NCBI GenBank assembly: GCA_947466005.1 | Contig: CANIBV010000019.1 | Coordinates: 1-18,574, forward strand | Origin: Spartobacteria bacterium | GTDB lineage: Bacteria > Verrucomicrobiota > Verrucomicrobiia > Chthoniobacterales > UBA6821 | DNA length: 18,574 nt | Reading direction: 5' to 3' | Part shown: piece by piece, positions 8,700 through 15,579 of the stretch | Layout of the letters: each line of letters starts with the position of its first letter | How positions within the stretch are numbered: the stretch's first letter is position 1 | Notes under the pieces: generated by a model | What the model was told of the DNA's origin: nothing | What the model saw: only the letters and a program-made list of their open reading frames with translations | Database searches by the model: none | Program-made: the position numbers and the translations under genes

Positions 8700-9178
8700 C
8701 GGTGGCAGGAGGTGCAATAATCGTTAATTTTTCCGTAAATGTCCAACCAAGCGCGTTGTTCTTGTGGCTCAAGCCGCTCCATGACCTTTTCCAGATTCCC
8801 GATCATTTCCTGGCGGATCCCCTCGACAAGATGGACCCCCTTGGGGGTGGCGCTCACGGTCACTTTACGGCGGTCCTCTTTTTCAAGGCTCCGACGGACG
8901 TAGCCGAGTTTCTCCAGTCTCTGTACGAGTCCGGTGGCTGCGGGCGTGCTGTGGTCCATCAATTCTGCGATGCGGCCCATGCCTGAAGGGCCTTGCGAGC
9001 AGAGATGGCCCAGGAGGAAAAACTGGGGAAAGGAAACCTTACCCCGTGCCAGCTCCCCCATCAGGCTCGCCATGAAACGGCGCTGCATCACCATGATGAT
9101 GGATGCCAGCGAGCCGACCTCGTCACGGTCAAGCGCCCGGTCACGGTCGCGGTCAGGAGGGATGGATGTCGGGGGCAT
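8696..9178 (-). CDS. MarR-family transcriptional regulator
   Basis: The 160-aa protein has the length and winged-helix layout of MarR. An N-terminal dimerisation helix follows an Asp/Arg-rich start (DRDRDRALDRDE). The HTH lies at about 50-92 (MGRIAELMDHSTPAATGLVQ) and the wing at about 96-109 contains the conserved EKEDRRKVTVS. Such proteins are usually ligand- or redox-responsive repressors of their own operon. It heads the operon with a TolC-like channel second, a common arrangement for efflux control. The C-terminus ends in CTSCHR, giving a CxxCH motif (C155, C158, H159) that is unusual for the family. The coding bases near 9118-9160 are repetitive because of the DR repeats. Confidence 0.92.
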   Translation of the reverse strand: MPPTSIPPDRDRDRALDRDEVGSLASIIMVMQRRFMASLMGELARGKVSFPQFFLLGHLCSQGPSGMGRIAELMDHSTPAATGLVQRLEKLGYVRRSLEKEDRRKVTVSATPKGVHLVEGIRQEMIGNLEKVMERLEPQEQRAWLDIYGKINDYCTSCHR

Positions 9179-9226
9179 GGAGATGGGATCAACCGATCAG
9201 GAACCTTCAGTCCCTCTTGAAAGTCC

Positions 9227-9239
9227 TTAAGGTCCTTAA
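9227..9239. promoter_or_regulatory. Palindrome upstream of marR, candidate MarR operator
   Basis: TTAAGG (9227-9232) and CCTTAA (9234-9239) form a perfect 6-bp dyad around a single T, 49 bp upstream of the marR start codon. GTCCTTAA also occurs as a direct repeat at 9223-9230 and 9232-9239. A short dyad in this position fits autoregulation by the MarR protein. No promoter elements are convincing enough to call. Confidence 0.45.
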
Positions 9240-9349
9240 CAAATAGAATCCTGATGATAAAGGAGGCCGGAGTCAATGCGGCGTCAGCCAGATCCGGGCA
9301 TCAGCGCCTTTGAGATCGGCCGTTTTTTCACCGATCCTGCTCCGCTTAT

Positions 9350-9374
9350 ACCATCTTTCATGATGAAAGATGGT
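9350..9374 (-). terminator. Perfect 11-bp hairpin after the lipoprotein gene
   Basis: ACCATCTTTCA (9350-9360) pairs exactly with TGAAAGATGGT (9364-9374) across a TGA loop. It begins 5 nt beyond the stop of the minus-strand lipoprotein gene. No T-run follows on either strand, so it may be a Rho-independent-like pause, an mRNA stabiliser or a protein-binding palindrome. A second, smaller dyad (GATCGG/CCGATC) lies at about 9314-9335. Confidence 0.45.
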
Positions 9375-9379
9375 GACTC

Positions 9380-9814
9380 CTACTGCATCACCGGATCCCC
9401 GGGGGAGGGGTGGCCTCTTTCAATATCGGCCACGAAGTAAGGAAATTCGAGTTCCGCAACCTTGAGTCGTGCGGGTTCGCCGCCCGTTGCGGTGATCAGT
9501 AACGAGGCTCCGGTGCCGACCATCACGCCGGCTTCCAGTTCCACAATGACGTAGCTTCCGTCATTGGAGACTGTTGTGACCGTGCCGATGCGCCTTAGCG
9601 CAGCAGCCTTGGGCGGAGGAGATTGGCGCGGTGAGTGATGAAGGATGCGGGAGAAAAAACCCCCGCTTTCAGGGGGGGTTCCAGGGGCGACCTGATCGCC
9701 GTAAGGGATGTTGGTTGGCGGGCGACCTTTTTTTTCCGGATGCAGGACGGCGCATCCTTCCAGGAACAACAGGCTGCAAAGCATCAGTGGAGCGAGATGC
9801 AGCGTGAGTGTCAT
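9380..9814 (-). CDS. Small putative lipoprotein
   Basis: The 144-aa protein has a hydrophobic leader and a lipobox-like LEGC (Cys21), so it is probably a lipid-anchored envelope protein. After a Pro-rich linker, the C-terminal half (about 75-140) contains IGTVTTVSNDGSYVIVELEA and continues with GVMVGTGASLLI, a compact beta pattern reminiscent of small OB/SH3-like barrels. I do not recognise a named family and assign no function. It is divergent from pheA with 117 bp between starts. The ATG used (9814) is preceded by a GGGAG that sits very close to it. A mini-ORF (Met-Lys-Gly-Ala-stop) overlaps the start codon as ATGA. Confidence 0.7.
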   Translation of the reverse strand: MTLTLHLAPLMLCSLLFLEGCAVLHPEKKGRPPTNIPYGDQVAPGTPPESGGFFSRILHHSPRQSPPPKAAALRRIGTVTTVSNDGSYVIVELEAGVMVGTGASLLITATGGEPARLKVAELEFPYFVADIERGHPSPGDPVMQ

Positions 9815-9892
9815 GCTCCCTTCATGCTCTCCCTGAGCGTGAAAATCAACACTTCCGCCGTCAACATCTTCTCGGGGAATGCTCGGAAGCGC

Positions 9893-9921
9893 TTGCCCGT
9901 CGCCCTGACAAACCGCATAAA
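9893..9921 (+). promoter_or_regulatory. Weak sigma70-like promoter before pheA
   Basis: TTGCCC (9893-9898) and CATAAA (9916-9921) are 17 bp apart, each matching the consensus at four of six positions. Transcription would start almost at the pheA ATG, implying a nearly leaderless message. The match is weak. Confidence 0.2.
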
Positions 9922-9931
9922 TCGTGGAATC

Positions 9932-10813
9932 ATGTCCGCCTCATCCGCCGTTAAGGATCCCCGCAAGGTTGCCTATCTTGGACCCGAGGGAACTTTTTCC
10001 CATCTCGTGGCGCTCCGGCGTTACCCGAAGAAGCCGGGACTTCCCTGCGCGACCATCACCGAGGTGTTCCATGCCGTGCGCTCCGGAGTCGCTGAGATGG
10101 GCATTGTTCCGATTGAGAACTCCTCGGGTGGAACCATCACGGAGACCGTCGACCTGCTCATCGAGCAGGCGGGTCATCTGGCCATCACGGAGGAACTTGC
10201 CCTTGATGTCCGCCTGGCGCTGCTCGGCCGTGCGGGGACGGCTTTCGCCAAGCTCAGGGCGGTCTACTCCCATGTCATGCCATTGCGCCACCATCGCGAA
10301 TGGATCCGGGAGCATCTCCCCAACGTCCGCATGGTCGAGAGTTCCAGCACCGCCGACGCGGCGAAAAAAGCCGCACTTTCCGCCACTTCCGCAGCACTTG
10401 CTGCACCGAGTGCAGCGGCTCTGTACGGACTCTCGATTCTTAAGTTTCCTGTCCGCCCGGAAGCGGTGAATGTCACGCACTTCTTCGTCATCACATCGGC
10501 CGTCCGCGCGCCGTCCTCTCTTCCCGGGCAGGCCCGTTGCAAGACGGCTATCGTCGCGGCACTTCCGCAGACTTCAGGGAGTCTCCATCGTTTCTTGGGA
10601 CCGTTTGCCCGCGCCGGGGTGAATCTCTGCCGGATTGTCTCCCGTCCTGTCCCTGGCCAGCCGGAGACATACGTCTTTTACCTTGAAGTCGAGGGCTCTG
10701 CCGAGGAGGCCAAGGTGAAGAAGGCCCTTGCCGGCGCCCGGCGTCTTTCGGTCCGATTGGAGATCCCGGGATCCTACCCGACCCGACCCCGCTACCGGTC
10801 GCCGGCGCCCTGA
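9932..10813 (+). CDS. pheA: Prephenate dehydratase
   Basis: This enzyme converts prephenate to phenylpyruvate in phenylalanine synthesis. The ATG at 9932 (MSASSAVKDPRKVAYLGPEG) puts the catalytic domain at the N-terminus as in monofunctional enzymes, giving 293 aa; the frame is open further upstream but without family sequence. Signature pieces are YLGPEGTFSH (15-24), GIVPIENSSGGTI (57-69) and the C-terminal catalytic-domain motif at 180-184. The last reads NVTHF instead of the usual NxTRF. A C-terminal ACT domain (about 204-272) contains GSL (216-218) and VSRP (236-239), in place of the usual GAL and ESRP phenylalanine-binding motifs. No chorismate mutase domain is fused to it. The gene precedes tolB by 91 bp on the same strand. 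Confidence 0.92.
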   Translation: MSASSAVKDPRKVAYLGPEGTFSHLVALRRYPKKPGLPCATITEVFHAVRSGVAEMGIVPIENSSGGTITETVDLLIEQAGHLAITEELALDVRLALLGRAGTAFAKLRAVYSHVMPLRHHREWIREHLPNVRMVESSSTADAAKKAALSATSAALAAPSAAALYGLSILKFPVRPEAVNVTHFFVITSAVRAPSSLPGQARCKTAIVAALPQTSGSLHRFLGPFARAGVNLCRIVSRPVPGQPETYVFYLEVEGSAEEAKVKKALAGARRLSVRLEIPGSYPTRPRYRSPAP

Positions 10814-10904
10814 CGTTGAACCGCCGTTCGCCTGCCTCACCCGACAAGCCAACAAGTTGAGAAGTCCGCTTGCCATTCTCCCCTTCTTAAACCACAAAAA
10901 ACGC

Positions 10905-12074
10905 ATGCGCATCACACGCCCGGCCCTTCTCCTAGCACTCTGCTTCTCTCTTCTTGGCCTTCCCCGTCAGGCACTCCTGGCCGCGGAGGCTCCCACGATC
11001 ACTGTGCGTAAGAGCGACGCCTTGAATGTCGCCTTCAGTGGCATCGGCGGCAGCGAGGGGGCGGCGGCTTCGGCGGTTGTGAAAAATGATCTGATGCTTG
11101 CCGGATGGTTTGCCCTCGTGCAGCCAGGTGCGGCCTCCTTTACGGTGAGCGGCACGGCGGCAGGTGGGGTGCTGCAGGGTAAAGTGGTCAAGGGGGGCGA
11201 GGTTGTCCTCTCCAAGAGCTACAGCGGCTCCCCGCGCGTGGCTGCCCATCAGTTTGTTGATGATATTGTCCAGACCCTGACCGGTCACAAGGGAATCGCC
11301 ACCAGTACGATTGCCTTTGTCAGTAACCGCGGCGGACGCAAGGAAATCTACCTAGCCGACTATGATGGGGCAAACGGCCGTCAACTCACCCATGACAATG
11401 CACTGAGTGTCTCCCCTGCGCTCAGTCCCAATGGGCGCCGCCTCGCGTACACCGGCTACCAGGCTGGCTACGCCGACATCTACCTCATCGATCTTTCCAC
11501 GGGGGCGCGTGTGCGCCTTGTGAAATTCCCCGGCACTAACTCTGGCGCGCGCTTTTCGGCCGATGGCAACCAACTCGCCTGCACTATCAGCAAGGACGGG
11601 AATCCCGAGCTCTACGTCATCGGCCTCGGCGGAGGAGCCCGCAGGCTCACGCACACGCGAGGTTCCGAGTCTTGCCCGGCCTGGTCGCCGGACGGAGGGG
11701 AGATTATCTACTCCTGCGATGAGAGCGGGGCCCCTCAGCTCTACCGCATCGGTTCTGGAGGAGGTGGAGGACGGCTCCTCTCCACGGGATTCGGCTACTG
11801 CACCGAGCCCAGCTGGTCGCCCGATGGTCAGCGCCTCGCATTCAATGTTCGCTCGGGCGGAGGTTTTGCGGTCGCGGTCATGGATCTCGGTAGCGGTGGG
11901 GGCGGTGGCGCACGCATTGTCGCCCAGGGCGAGAATCCCGTCTGGGGAGCCGACTCCCGCCACATCATCTACAGCACCGGCAGCACCATCTCCCTGTTGG
12001 ATGTCCCGACCGGAAAGTCGACCCCCGTGGTGAGCGCTCTGGGTAGCGTCACCGAGCCAAGCTGGTCCAGATAG
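10905..12074 (+). CDS. tolB: Tol-Pal system beta-propeller protein TolB
   Basis: The ATG at 10905 (MRITRPALLLALCFSLLG) gives a clear Sec signal peptide with cleavage near residue 26 (ALLAAEA), so the mature 389-aa precursor product is periplasmic. Residues 30-130 form the N-terminal TolB domain. From about 135 a six-bladed propeller follows, with repeated units of the type IYLADYDGANGRQLT and SPDGQRLAF plus Pro-Ser-Trp-Ser-Pro turns (PAWSPDG, PSWSPDG). TolB couples Pal to the TolQRA motor and contributes to outer-membrane constriction and integrity. Several blade loops are expanded by glycine runs (GSGGGGGR, GSGGGGGAR). pal follows 81 bp downstream, as in most Gram-negative genomes; tolQRA are not in the window. 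Confidence 0.95.
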   Translation: MRITRPALLLALCFSLLGLPRQALLAAEAPTITVRKSDALNVAFSGIGGSEGAAASAVVKNDLMLAGWFALVQPGAASFTVSGTAAGGVLQGKVVKGGEVVLSKSYSGSPRVAAHQFVDDIVQTLTGHKGIATSTIAFVSNRGGRKEIYLADYDGANGRQLTHDNALSVSPALSPNGRRLAYTGYQAGYADIYLIDLSTGARVRLVKFPGTNSGARFSADGNQLACTISKDGNPELYVIGLGGGARRLTHTRGSESCPAWSPDGGEIIYSCDESGAPQLYRIGSGGGGGRLLSTGFGYCTEPSWSPDGQRLAFNVRSGGGFAVAVMDLGSGGGGGARIVAQGENPVWGADSRHIIYSTGSTISLLDVPTGKSTPVVSALGSVTEPSWSR

Positions 12075-12155
12075 GGGCGGAGCGCTGAAGGCTGGAAGTT
12101 CAAGGCATCGTGCCGCAGGGGCATCCTAATCCTTGATCTTTGCAGCCGTTTCACC

Positions 12156-12668
12156 ATGTATAGAGGGATGCGATTCCAACTTTTTGCCACGCTTTCCCTT
12201 GCCGTCCTGCTTGCGCTCTCCGGATGCGCCAACAAGAAGAACAAGCAGTACGCCGGCATCGATGGTGACTACGTGAGCGGCACGCCGCTCGGCGAGCGCA
12301 CCGAGGGCGCCAACTTCATGGGTGCCAATGTCACCCGCGGCCAGTACGCGGCCGTCCAGTTCGGCTACGACAGCTCGTCAGTCGCCCCCGATCAGGAGTC
12401 GAAGGTCGAGGCCGTTGCCTCTGCGCTCAAGGGTTCGGGCAAGACCGTCATTGTCGCCGGATTCACCGATGAGCGCGGCACCGAAGAGTACAACCGCAGC
12501 CTTGGTGAAAAGCGTGCCCTTGCCGTGCGAGAGGCACTTATCTCCAAGGGACTCAAAGCTAACAACGTCCAGACAGTCAGCTTCGGCAAGGAGATGCCCG
12601 CCGACTCGGCCAATAACGAAGCGGCTTGGGCCAAGAATCGCCGCGCCGAGTTCGGTATCGCCAAATAA
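12156..12668 (+). CDS. pal: Peptidoglycan-associated lipoprotein Pal
   Basis: The 170-aa precursor has a leader ending in a good lipobox LSGC (Cys24), so it is outer-membrane anchored. The C-terminal OmpA-like domain spans about 66-168. The segment AGFTDERGTEEYNRSLGEKR (101-120) carries the Asp105 and Arg120 expected to bind meso-diaminopimelate of peptidoglycan, and the domain ends with NRRAEFGI. Pal tethers the outer membrane to the cell wall and interacts with TolB, encoded immediately upstream. Two starts are possible: ATG 12156 (MYRG) or ATG 12168 (MRFQ). AGAGGG lies directly against the second, too close to be a normal ribosome-binding site, so the longer form is reported with some doubt. 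Confidence 0.95.
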   Translation: MYRGMRFQLFATLSLAVLLALSGCANKKNKQYAGIDGDYVSGTPLGERTEGANFMGANVTRGQYAAVQFGYDSSSVAPDQESKVEAVASALKGSGKTVIVAGFTDERGTEEYNRSLGEKRALAVREALISKGLKANNVQTVSFGKEMPADSANNEAAWAKNRRAEFGIAK

Positions 12669-12701
12669 GGCTCGCGACCTTCAGGCTCCGCGCATTTTTC
12701 T

Positions 12702-13898
12702 GTGTCCGTTCCTCTCTTTGACCTGAGCCGTCTCGGTCCGCAGGTCGATGAGGCCGTGCGTGAGGCGGCCCTCCGCGTCTTGGGTCACCGCGGCTACGTC
12801 CTTGGTGCCGAGGTGGAGGCTTTCGAGAACGATCTGGTCACTTACCTTGGCCAAGGTGGTGAGGAATGCCACGCAGTCGGCATGTCTTCTGGCACCGACG
12901 CCCAGCTTGCTCTCCTCATGGCGATGGGGATAGGCACCGGTGATGCGGTTATCTCCACGCCCTACACCTTTTTTGCCACGGCCGGCTGCATTCATCGCAC
13001 CGGTGCGGAGATCCTCTTCTGCGACATCGACCCCGCCACCTTCATGATGGATCCGGAGAGCCTGCGATCCCTGCTCTCCTCGCTCAAGCGCGATGCTGAT
13101 GGCTTCCTCCGCTCCCCGCGCGGCAACCGTGTCCGCCTGATTGTTCCGATCCATCTTTTCGGAGCCATGTGCGACATGGACGCTCTCGGGAAAATCTCCG
13201 CCGAGTATGGGGTCGAGATCCTCGAGGATGCCGCCCAGATCCTGGGTGGTGAGTATCCCTCCGCCGCAGGGGTCAGGAAGGCGGGCATCATCGCCCCGAC
13301 ATCCTACGTCAGTTTCTACCCGAGCAAGAACCTCGGTGCCGCTGGTGACGCAGGCGCCGCTCTCTGCCTTGATGAAGAGATGGCGGTGAAGTTACGCCGC
13401 ATCCGCAACCACGGCATGGTGGAGCGCTATTATCACAAGGTCGTCGGTGGCAATTTCCGCATCGATGCCATCCAGGCCGCAGTACTCCGCGCCAAGCTTC
13501 CCTTCCTTGATGGTTGGAATGCCACCCGTCGCGCGAATGCAGGAACCTACAAGAGTGCTTTTGCAGAGGCCGGTCTCCTCGACCGCGTCACCCTGCCTGC
13601 GGAACCTCATCTCTCAAGCGGCCTAAAAAACCATCACATCTTCCACCAGTACGTGATCCGAGTCCCGGAAAGGGATGCCGTCATGGCGCGCCTCGCCGGT
13701 CAGAAGATCGGCTGCGCCATCTACTACCCCGTTCCGCTCCACCTCCAGGAGTGCTTCGCCTACCTCTGTCACAAGAACGGCGACTTCCCGATCAGCGAAA
13801 AGGCGGCAAAAGAGTCGCTGGCCCTTCCTATCTTCCCGGGACTGAAGCAAGAGGAAATTCATGAGGTCGTGAACGGCATTGCCGGCGCGTTGTCTTAG
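12702..13898 (+). CDS. DegT/DnrJ/EryC1-family PLP-dependent aminotransferase
   Basis: The 398-aa product is a fold-type I PLP enzyme of the sugar-aminotransferase group. It starts with the family pattern VPLFDLSRLGPQVDEAV. The PLP phosphate and ring contacts appear as SSGTDAQLAL and ILEDAAQ (D176), and the Schiff-base lysine is K209 in SFYPSKNLGAAGDAGA. RNHGM and the conserved NFRIDAIQAAVL follow. Relatives transfer amino groups to keto sugars used for lipopolysaccharide, capsule or glycoprotein glycans; the exact sugar cannot be deduced. GTG at 12702, 33 bp after pal, is the likely start because the family N-terminus begins right there. It is the last chromosomal gene before the tRNA-Tyr attachment site. 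Confidence 0.92.
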   Translation: MSVPLFDLSRLGPQVDEAVREAALRVLGHRGYVLGAEVEAFENDLVTYLGQGGEECHAVGMSSGTDAQLALLMAMGIGTGDAVISTPYTFFATAGCIHRTGAEILFCDIDPATFMMDPESLRSLLSSLKRDADGFLRSPRGNRVRLIVPIHLFGAMCDMDALGKISAEYGVEILEDAAQILGGEYPSAAGVRKAGIIAPTSYVSFYPSKNLGAAGDAGAALCLDEEMAVKLRRIRNHGMVERYYHKVVGGNFRIDAIQAAVLRAKLPFLDGWNATRRANAGTYKSAFAEAGLLDRVTLPAEPHLSSGLKNHHIFHQYVIRVPERDAVMARLAGQKIGCAIYYPVPLHLQECFAYLCHKNGDFPISEKAAKESLALPIFPGLKQEEIHEVVNGIAGALS

Positions 13899-13923
13899 TC
13901 AGCTCTTGCTGAATAAAGGGCAT

Positions 13924-13938
13924 TCCTTCACTGAAGGA
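13924..13938 (-). terminator. Small hairpin between degT-like gene and tRNA-Tyr fragment
   Basis: TCCTTC (13924-13929) pairs with GAAGGA (13933-13938) around ACT, 4 nt from the 3' end of the tRNA-Tyr fragment. Read on the minus strand it is followed by ATGCCCTTTATT, so it is best explained as the terminator of the original tRNA gene. It could also help end the degT-like transcript from the other side. Confidence 0.4.
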
Positions 13939-13941
13939 GAC

Positions 13942-13992
13942 TGGGCAGGAGAGGATTCGAACCTCTGAAGGCAGAGCCAGCGGATTTACAGA
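13942..13992 (-). repeat. Attachment site: 3' fragment of tRNA-Tyr
   Basis: Read on the minus strand, this segment contains CTGTAAA (Tyr anticodon GTA in its loop) and then TCCGC, the 3' anticodon strand. A long class-II variable arm (TGGCTCTGCCTTC) follows, then a T-arm AGAGG-TTCGAAT-CCTCT and the acceptor 3' strand CCTGCCC plus discriminator A. Upstream of the anticodon loop the expected pairing strand GCGGA is missing; GAGCT is there instead, and no D-arm or 5' acceptor (GGGCAGG) follows. So only the 3' portion is present. This is the classical product of integration by a tyrosine recombinase into a tRNA 3' end, and the recombinase gene lies next to it. CCA is not encoded. Confidence 0.85.
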
Positions 13993-14098
13993 GCTCCCAA
14001 TTGGGCATGTTTCGAAGATCTCCAACGTTCTTAAAACCAATAAATTACAACGAAGGATTGCAAGAACTGTTGAAGGTTGTGCAAGGGATTGTGCAAGT

Positions 14099-15379
14099 TT
14101 GCAAGGTGGTGGAACCAATGAGAAAGAAGGAAAAGAAATCGCTCCTGTTTCTGAAGGTCGCTGGAAGTTTCTTCCTGTCCTAGATTCTAGAAATCGGAAA
14201 ATCAAAGGTCTCTCCCAGCGAAATGGGAGGATCTACGGTACAATCTGGGTCAGTCGGGGTGATGCTAGAAGCTCTTGCAGACGCTTTCCCCTTCTGGATG
14301 AAGATGGGAGAGCAGTAATTACCATCAGTGCTGCAAAGACATCCTATGAGCGTCTAAGAGGCAAAGCACGAGAGGAGAAACTCCCTCTAGCTGGTCAAAA
14401 ACCATCCCTTGCTGATTTTGCAGCGGAATATTTGACCAGTGCATCAACTCAGTCGAAGCGTCCCAGAACTATAAAAAAAGAGGGTCAGAGCCTTGGGTTG
14501 TGGGTCGCAGTGTGTGGATCGATCAAGATCGACAAGATCAGCACCCCGACGATCCGTCTCTACATTGAGAAGCGATTGAAGGGAACGCTGATGAAAGGAC
14601 GAAGGATCTATGCAGCAGCATCTCCAAGAACAGTTGCCATCGATATCATCGCACTGAGGAATGTCCTAAAAACCGCTTTGGATGCTGGATTTATCCGTGA
14701 GATTCCACGGTTTCCCAAACTCAAAGTGCCTCCTCCATCTAGAAGGTCATTGGTCTCTGACATAGATTTTCAGCGGCTTATAGCTGGATGTTCGAAGAAG
14801 AGTCCTTCTGGGGAGCCAGTGACTAAAAACGGTCTCCAGCTTAAAGATCTCTTACTCCTGTATGATGCGTGTGGAGCGAGAGAGACAGAAGCCTACTCCA
14901 TCGCATGGAAACACATTGATTTCTTAGGGAAGAAGCTCTGGTTGGGAGCAGATCCAGACTTCGATGCAACGATCAGTCATGGTTCCACTGGGATAGGAGG
15001 CACAAGCAAGAACCGCAGAAGTCGTTCCGTTGAATTCAATTCCCAGTTGGAAACGCATCTTTTGGAAATGAAGGATCGTAGGGATCAAAATAGCGTCTGG
15101 CTCTTTCCATCACCGAAGAGAGGAAAAATTGATCGTCCAGTTATCTCGCTGCGAGAATCACTGAATCTGGTGAGAGATCCCCTTAGGTTGAATGACTTCG
15201 GTTTTCATGATTGCAGACATCGGTTTGCCTCTCGATGCGTTATGGCAGGGATCGACTACATGACCATTGCCAAGTGGTTAGGACATCAAGATGGAGGGAT
15301 CCTTGTCGGTAAGGTCTATGGACACCTATCTGATGAGCATAGGAAGAGGATGGCACAACGATTAAACGGTACATTCTGA
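14099..15379 (+). CDS. int: Tyrosine recombinase (site-specific integrase)
   Basis: The 426-aa protein is a phage-type integrase. An N-terminal arm-binding region (about 20-90) is followed by a core-binding SAM-like domain (about 100-200, FAAEYLTSASTQSKRPRT) and the catalytic domain. Catalytic residues seen are R261 (CGARETEAYSIAW), K304 (TSKNRRSRSVEF), H370 and R373 (FHDCRHRF), H396 (WLGHQ) and nucleophile Y407 (KVYGHLS). It presumably recombines the tRNA-Tyr 3' site beside it with the element's circular form. The start is uncertain. TTG 14099 is the only plausible in-frame initiator before residue 100, and it has just a weak AGGG 11 nt upstream. The frame is open back to the attachment site. 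A better-looking ATG (14118, preceded by GGTGGTGG) is in another frame. Confidence 0.93.
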   Translation: MQGGGTNEKEGKEIAPVSEGRWKFLPVLDSRNRKIKGLSQRNGRIYGTIWVSRGDARSSCRRFPLLDEDGRAVITISAAKTSYERLRGKAREEKLPLAGQKPSLADFAAEYLTSASTQSKRPRTIKKEGQSLGLWVAVCGSIKIDKISTPTIRLYIEKRLKGTLMKGRRIYAAASPRTVAIDIIALRNVLKTALDAGFIREIPRFPKLKVPPPSRRSLVSDIDFQRLIAGCSKKSPSGEPVTKNGLQLKDLLLLYDACGARETEAYSIAWKHIDFLGKKLWLGADPDFDATISHGSTGIGGTSKNRRSRSVEFNSQLETHLLEMKDRRDQNSVWLFPSPKRGKIDRPVISLRESLNLVRDPLRLNDFGFHDCRHRFASRCVMAGIDYMTIAKWLGHQDGGILVGKVYGHLSDEHRKRMAQRLNGTF

Positions 15380-15579
15380 ATTCGTAAAAATCGTTAGATT
15401 GTTAATCAAGCTGAATGGATCCAGCTACCCCATTTCAGGTTAGACCGATGCGAATGAACCAGCAGTAATTCCGCTACAATCGGACACTTAGAAGTCAATA
15501 GGTCAGTGATCAAATTTATTTTTAAAAAAATGTTCTGACATGCACTTGCATATCAGCACAGCGAAATAAGTAACTGTGA
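15380..15579. other. Control region between int and the HTH operon
   Basis: This 200-bp AT-rich stretch has no credible gene. It contains a weak hairpin (AGCTG/CAGCT) shortly after int, an A/T run (TTATTTTTAAAAAAA, 15517-15530) and a long dyad at 15535-15556. It probably holds the promoter of the downstream three-gene operon and possibly recombinase arm sites. No promoter hexamers are clear enough to call. Confidence 0.5.
15535..15556. promoter_or_regulatory. Long dyad upstream of HTH operon, candidate operator
   Basis: CTGA-c-ATGCA (15535-15544) mirrors TGCAT-a-TCAG (15547-15556) around CT, so nine of ten arm positions pair. It ends 23 bp before the ATG of the HTH gene. Such a symmetrical site is expected for a dimeric repressor controlling element excision or replication. 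Which protein binds it is unknown. Confidence 0.5.

Noticed and set aside
9118..9160. CGGTCACGGTC tandem repeats as a regulatory or CRISPR-like array
   Set aside because: They lie inside marR and encode its Asp-Arg repeat; the units are short and irregular. No CRISPR-like array was seen elsewhere.
10728..10904. An N-terminal extension of tolB overlapping pheA
   Set aside because: The signal peptide begins exactly at ATG 10905; upstream sequence is out-of-frame pheA coding.
13942..14020. A complete tRNA-Tyr gene
   Set aside because: The 5' acceptor strand, D-arm and 5' anticodon strand cannot be found; only the 3' portion matches tRNA structure.
14001..14183. 60-codon frame overlapping the integrase start as a separate gene
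   Set aside because: It has no ribosome-binding site at its first start, starts at the attachment site and resembles nothing known; kept only as a note on the integrase start.
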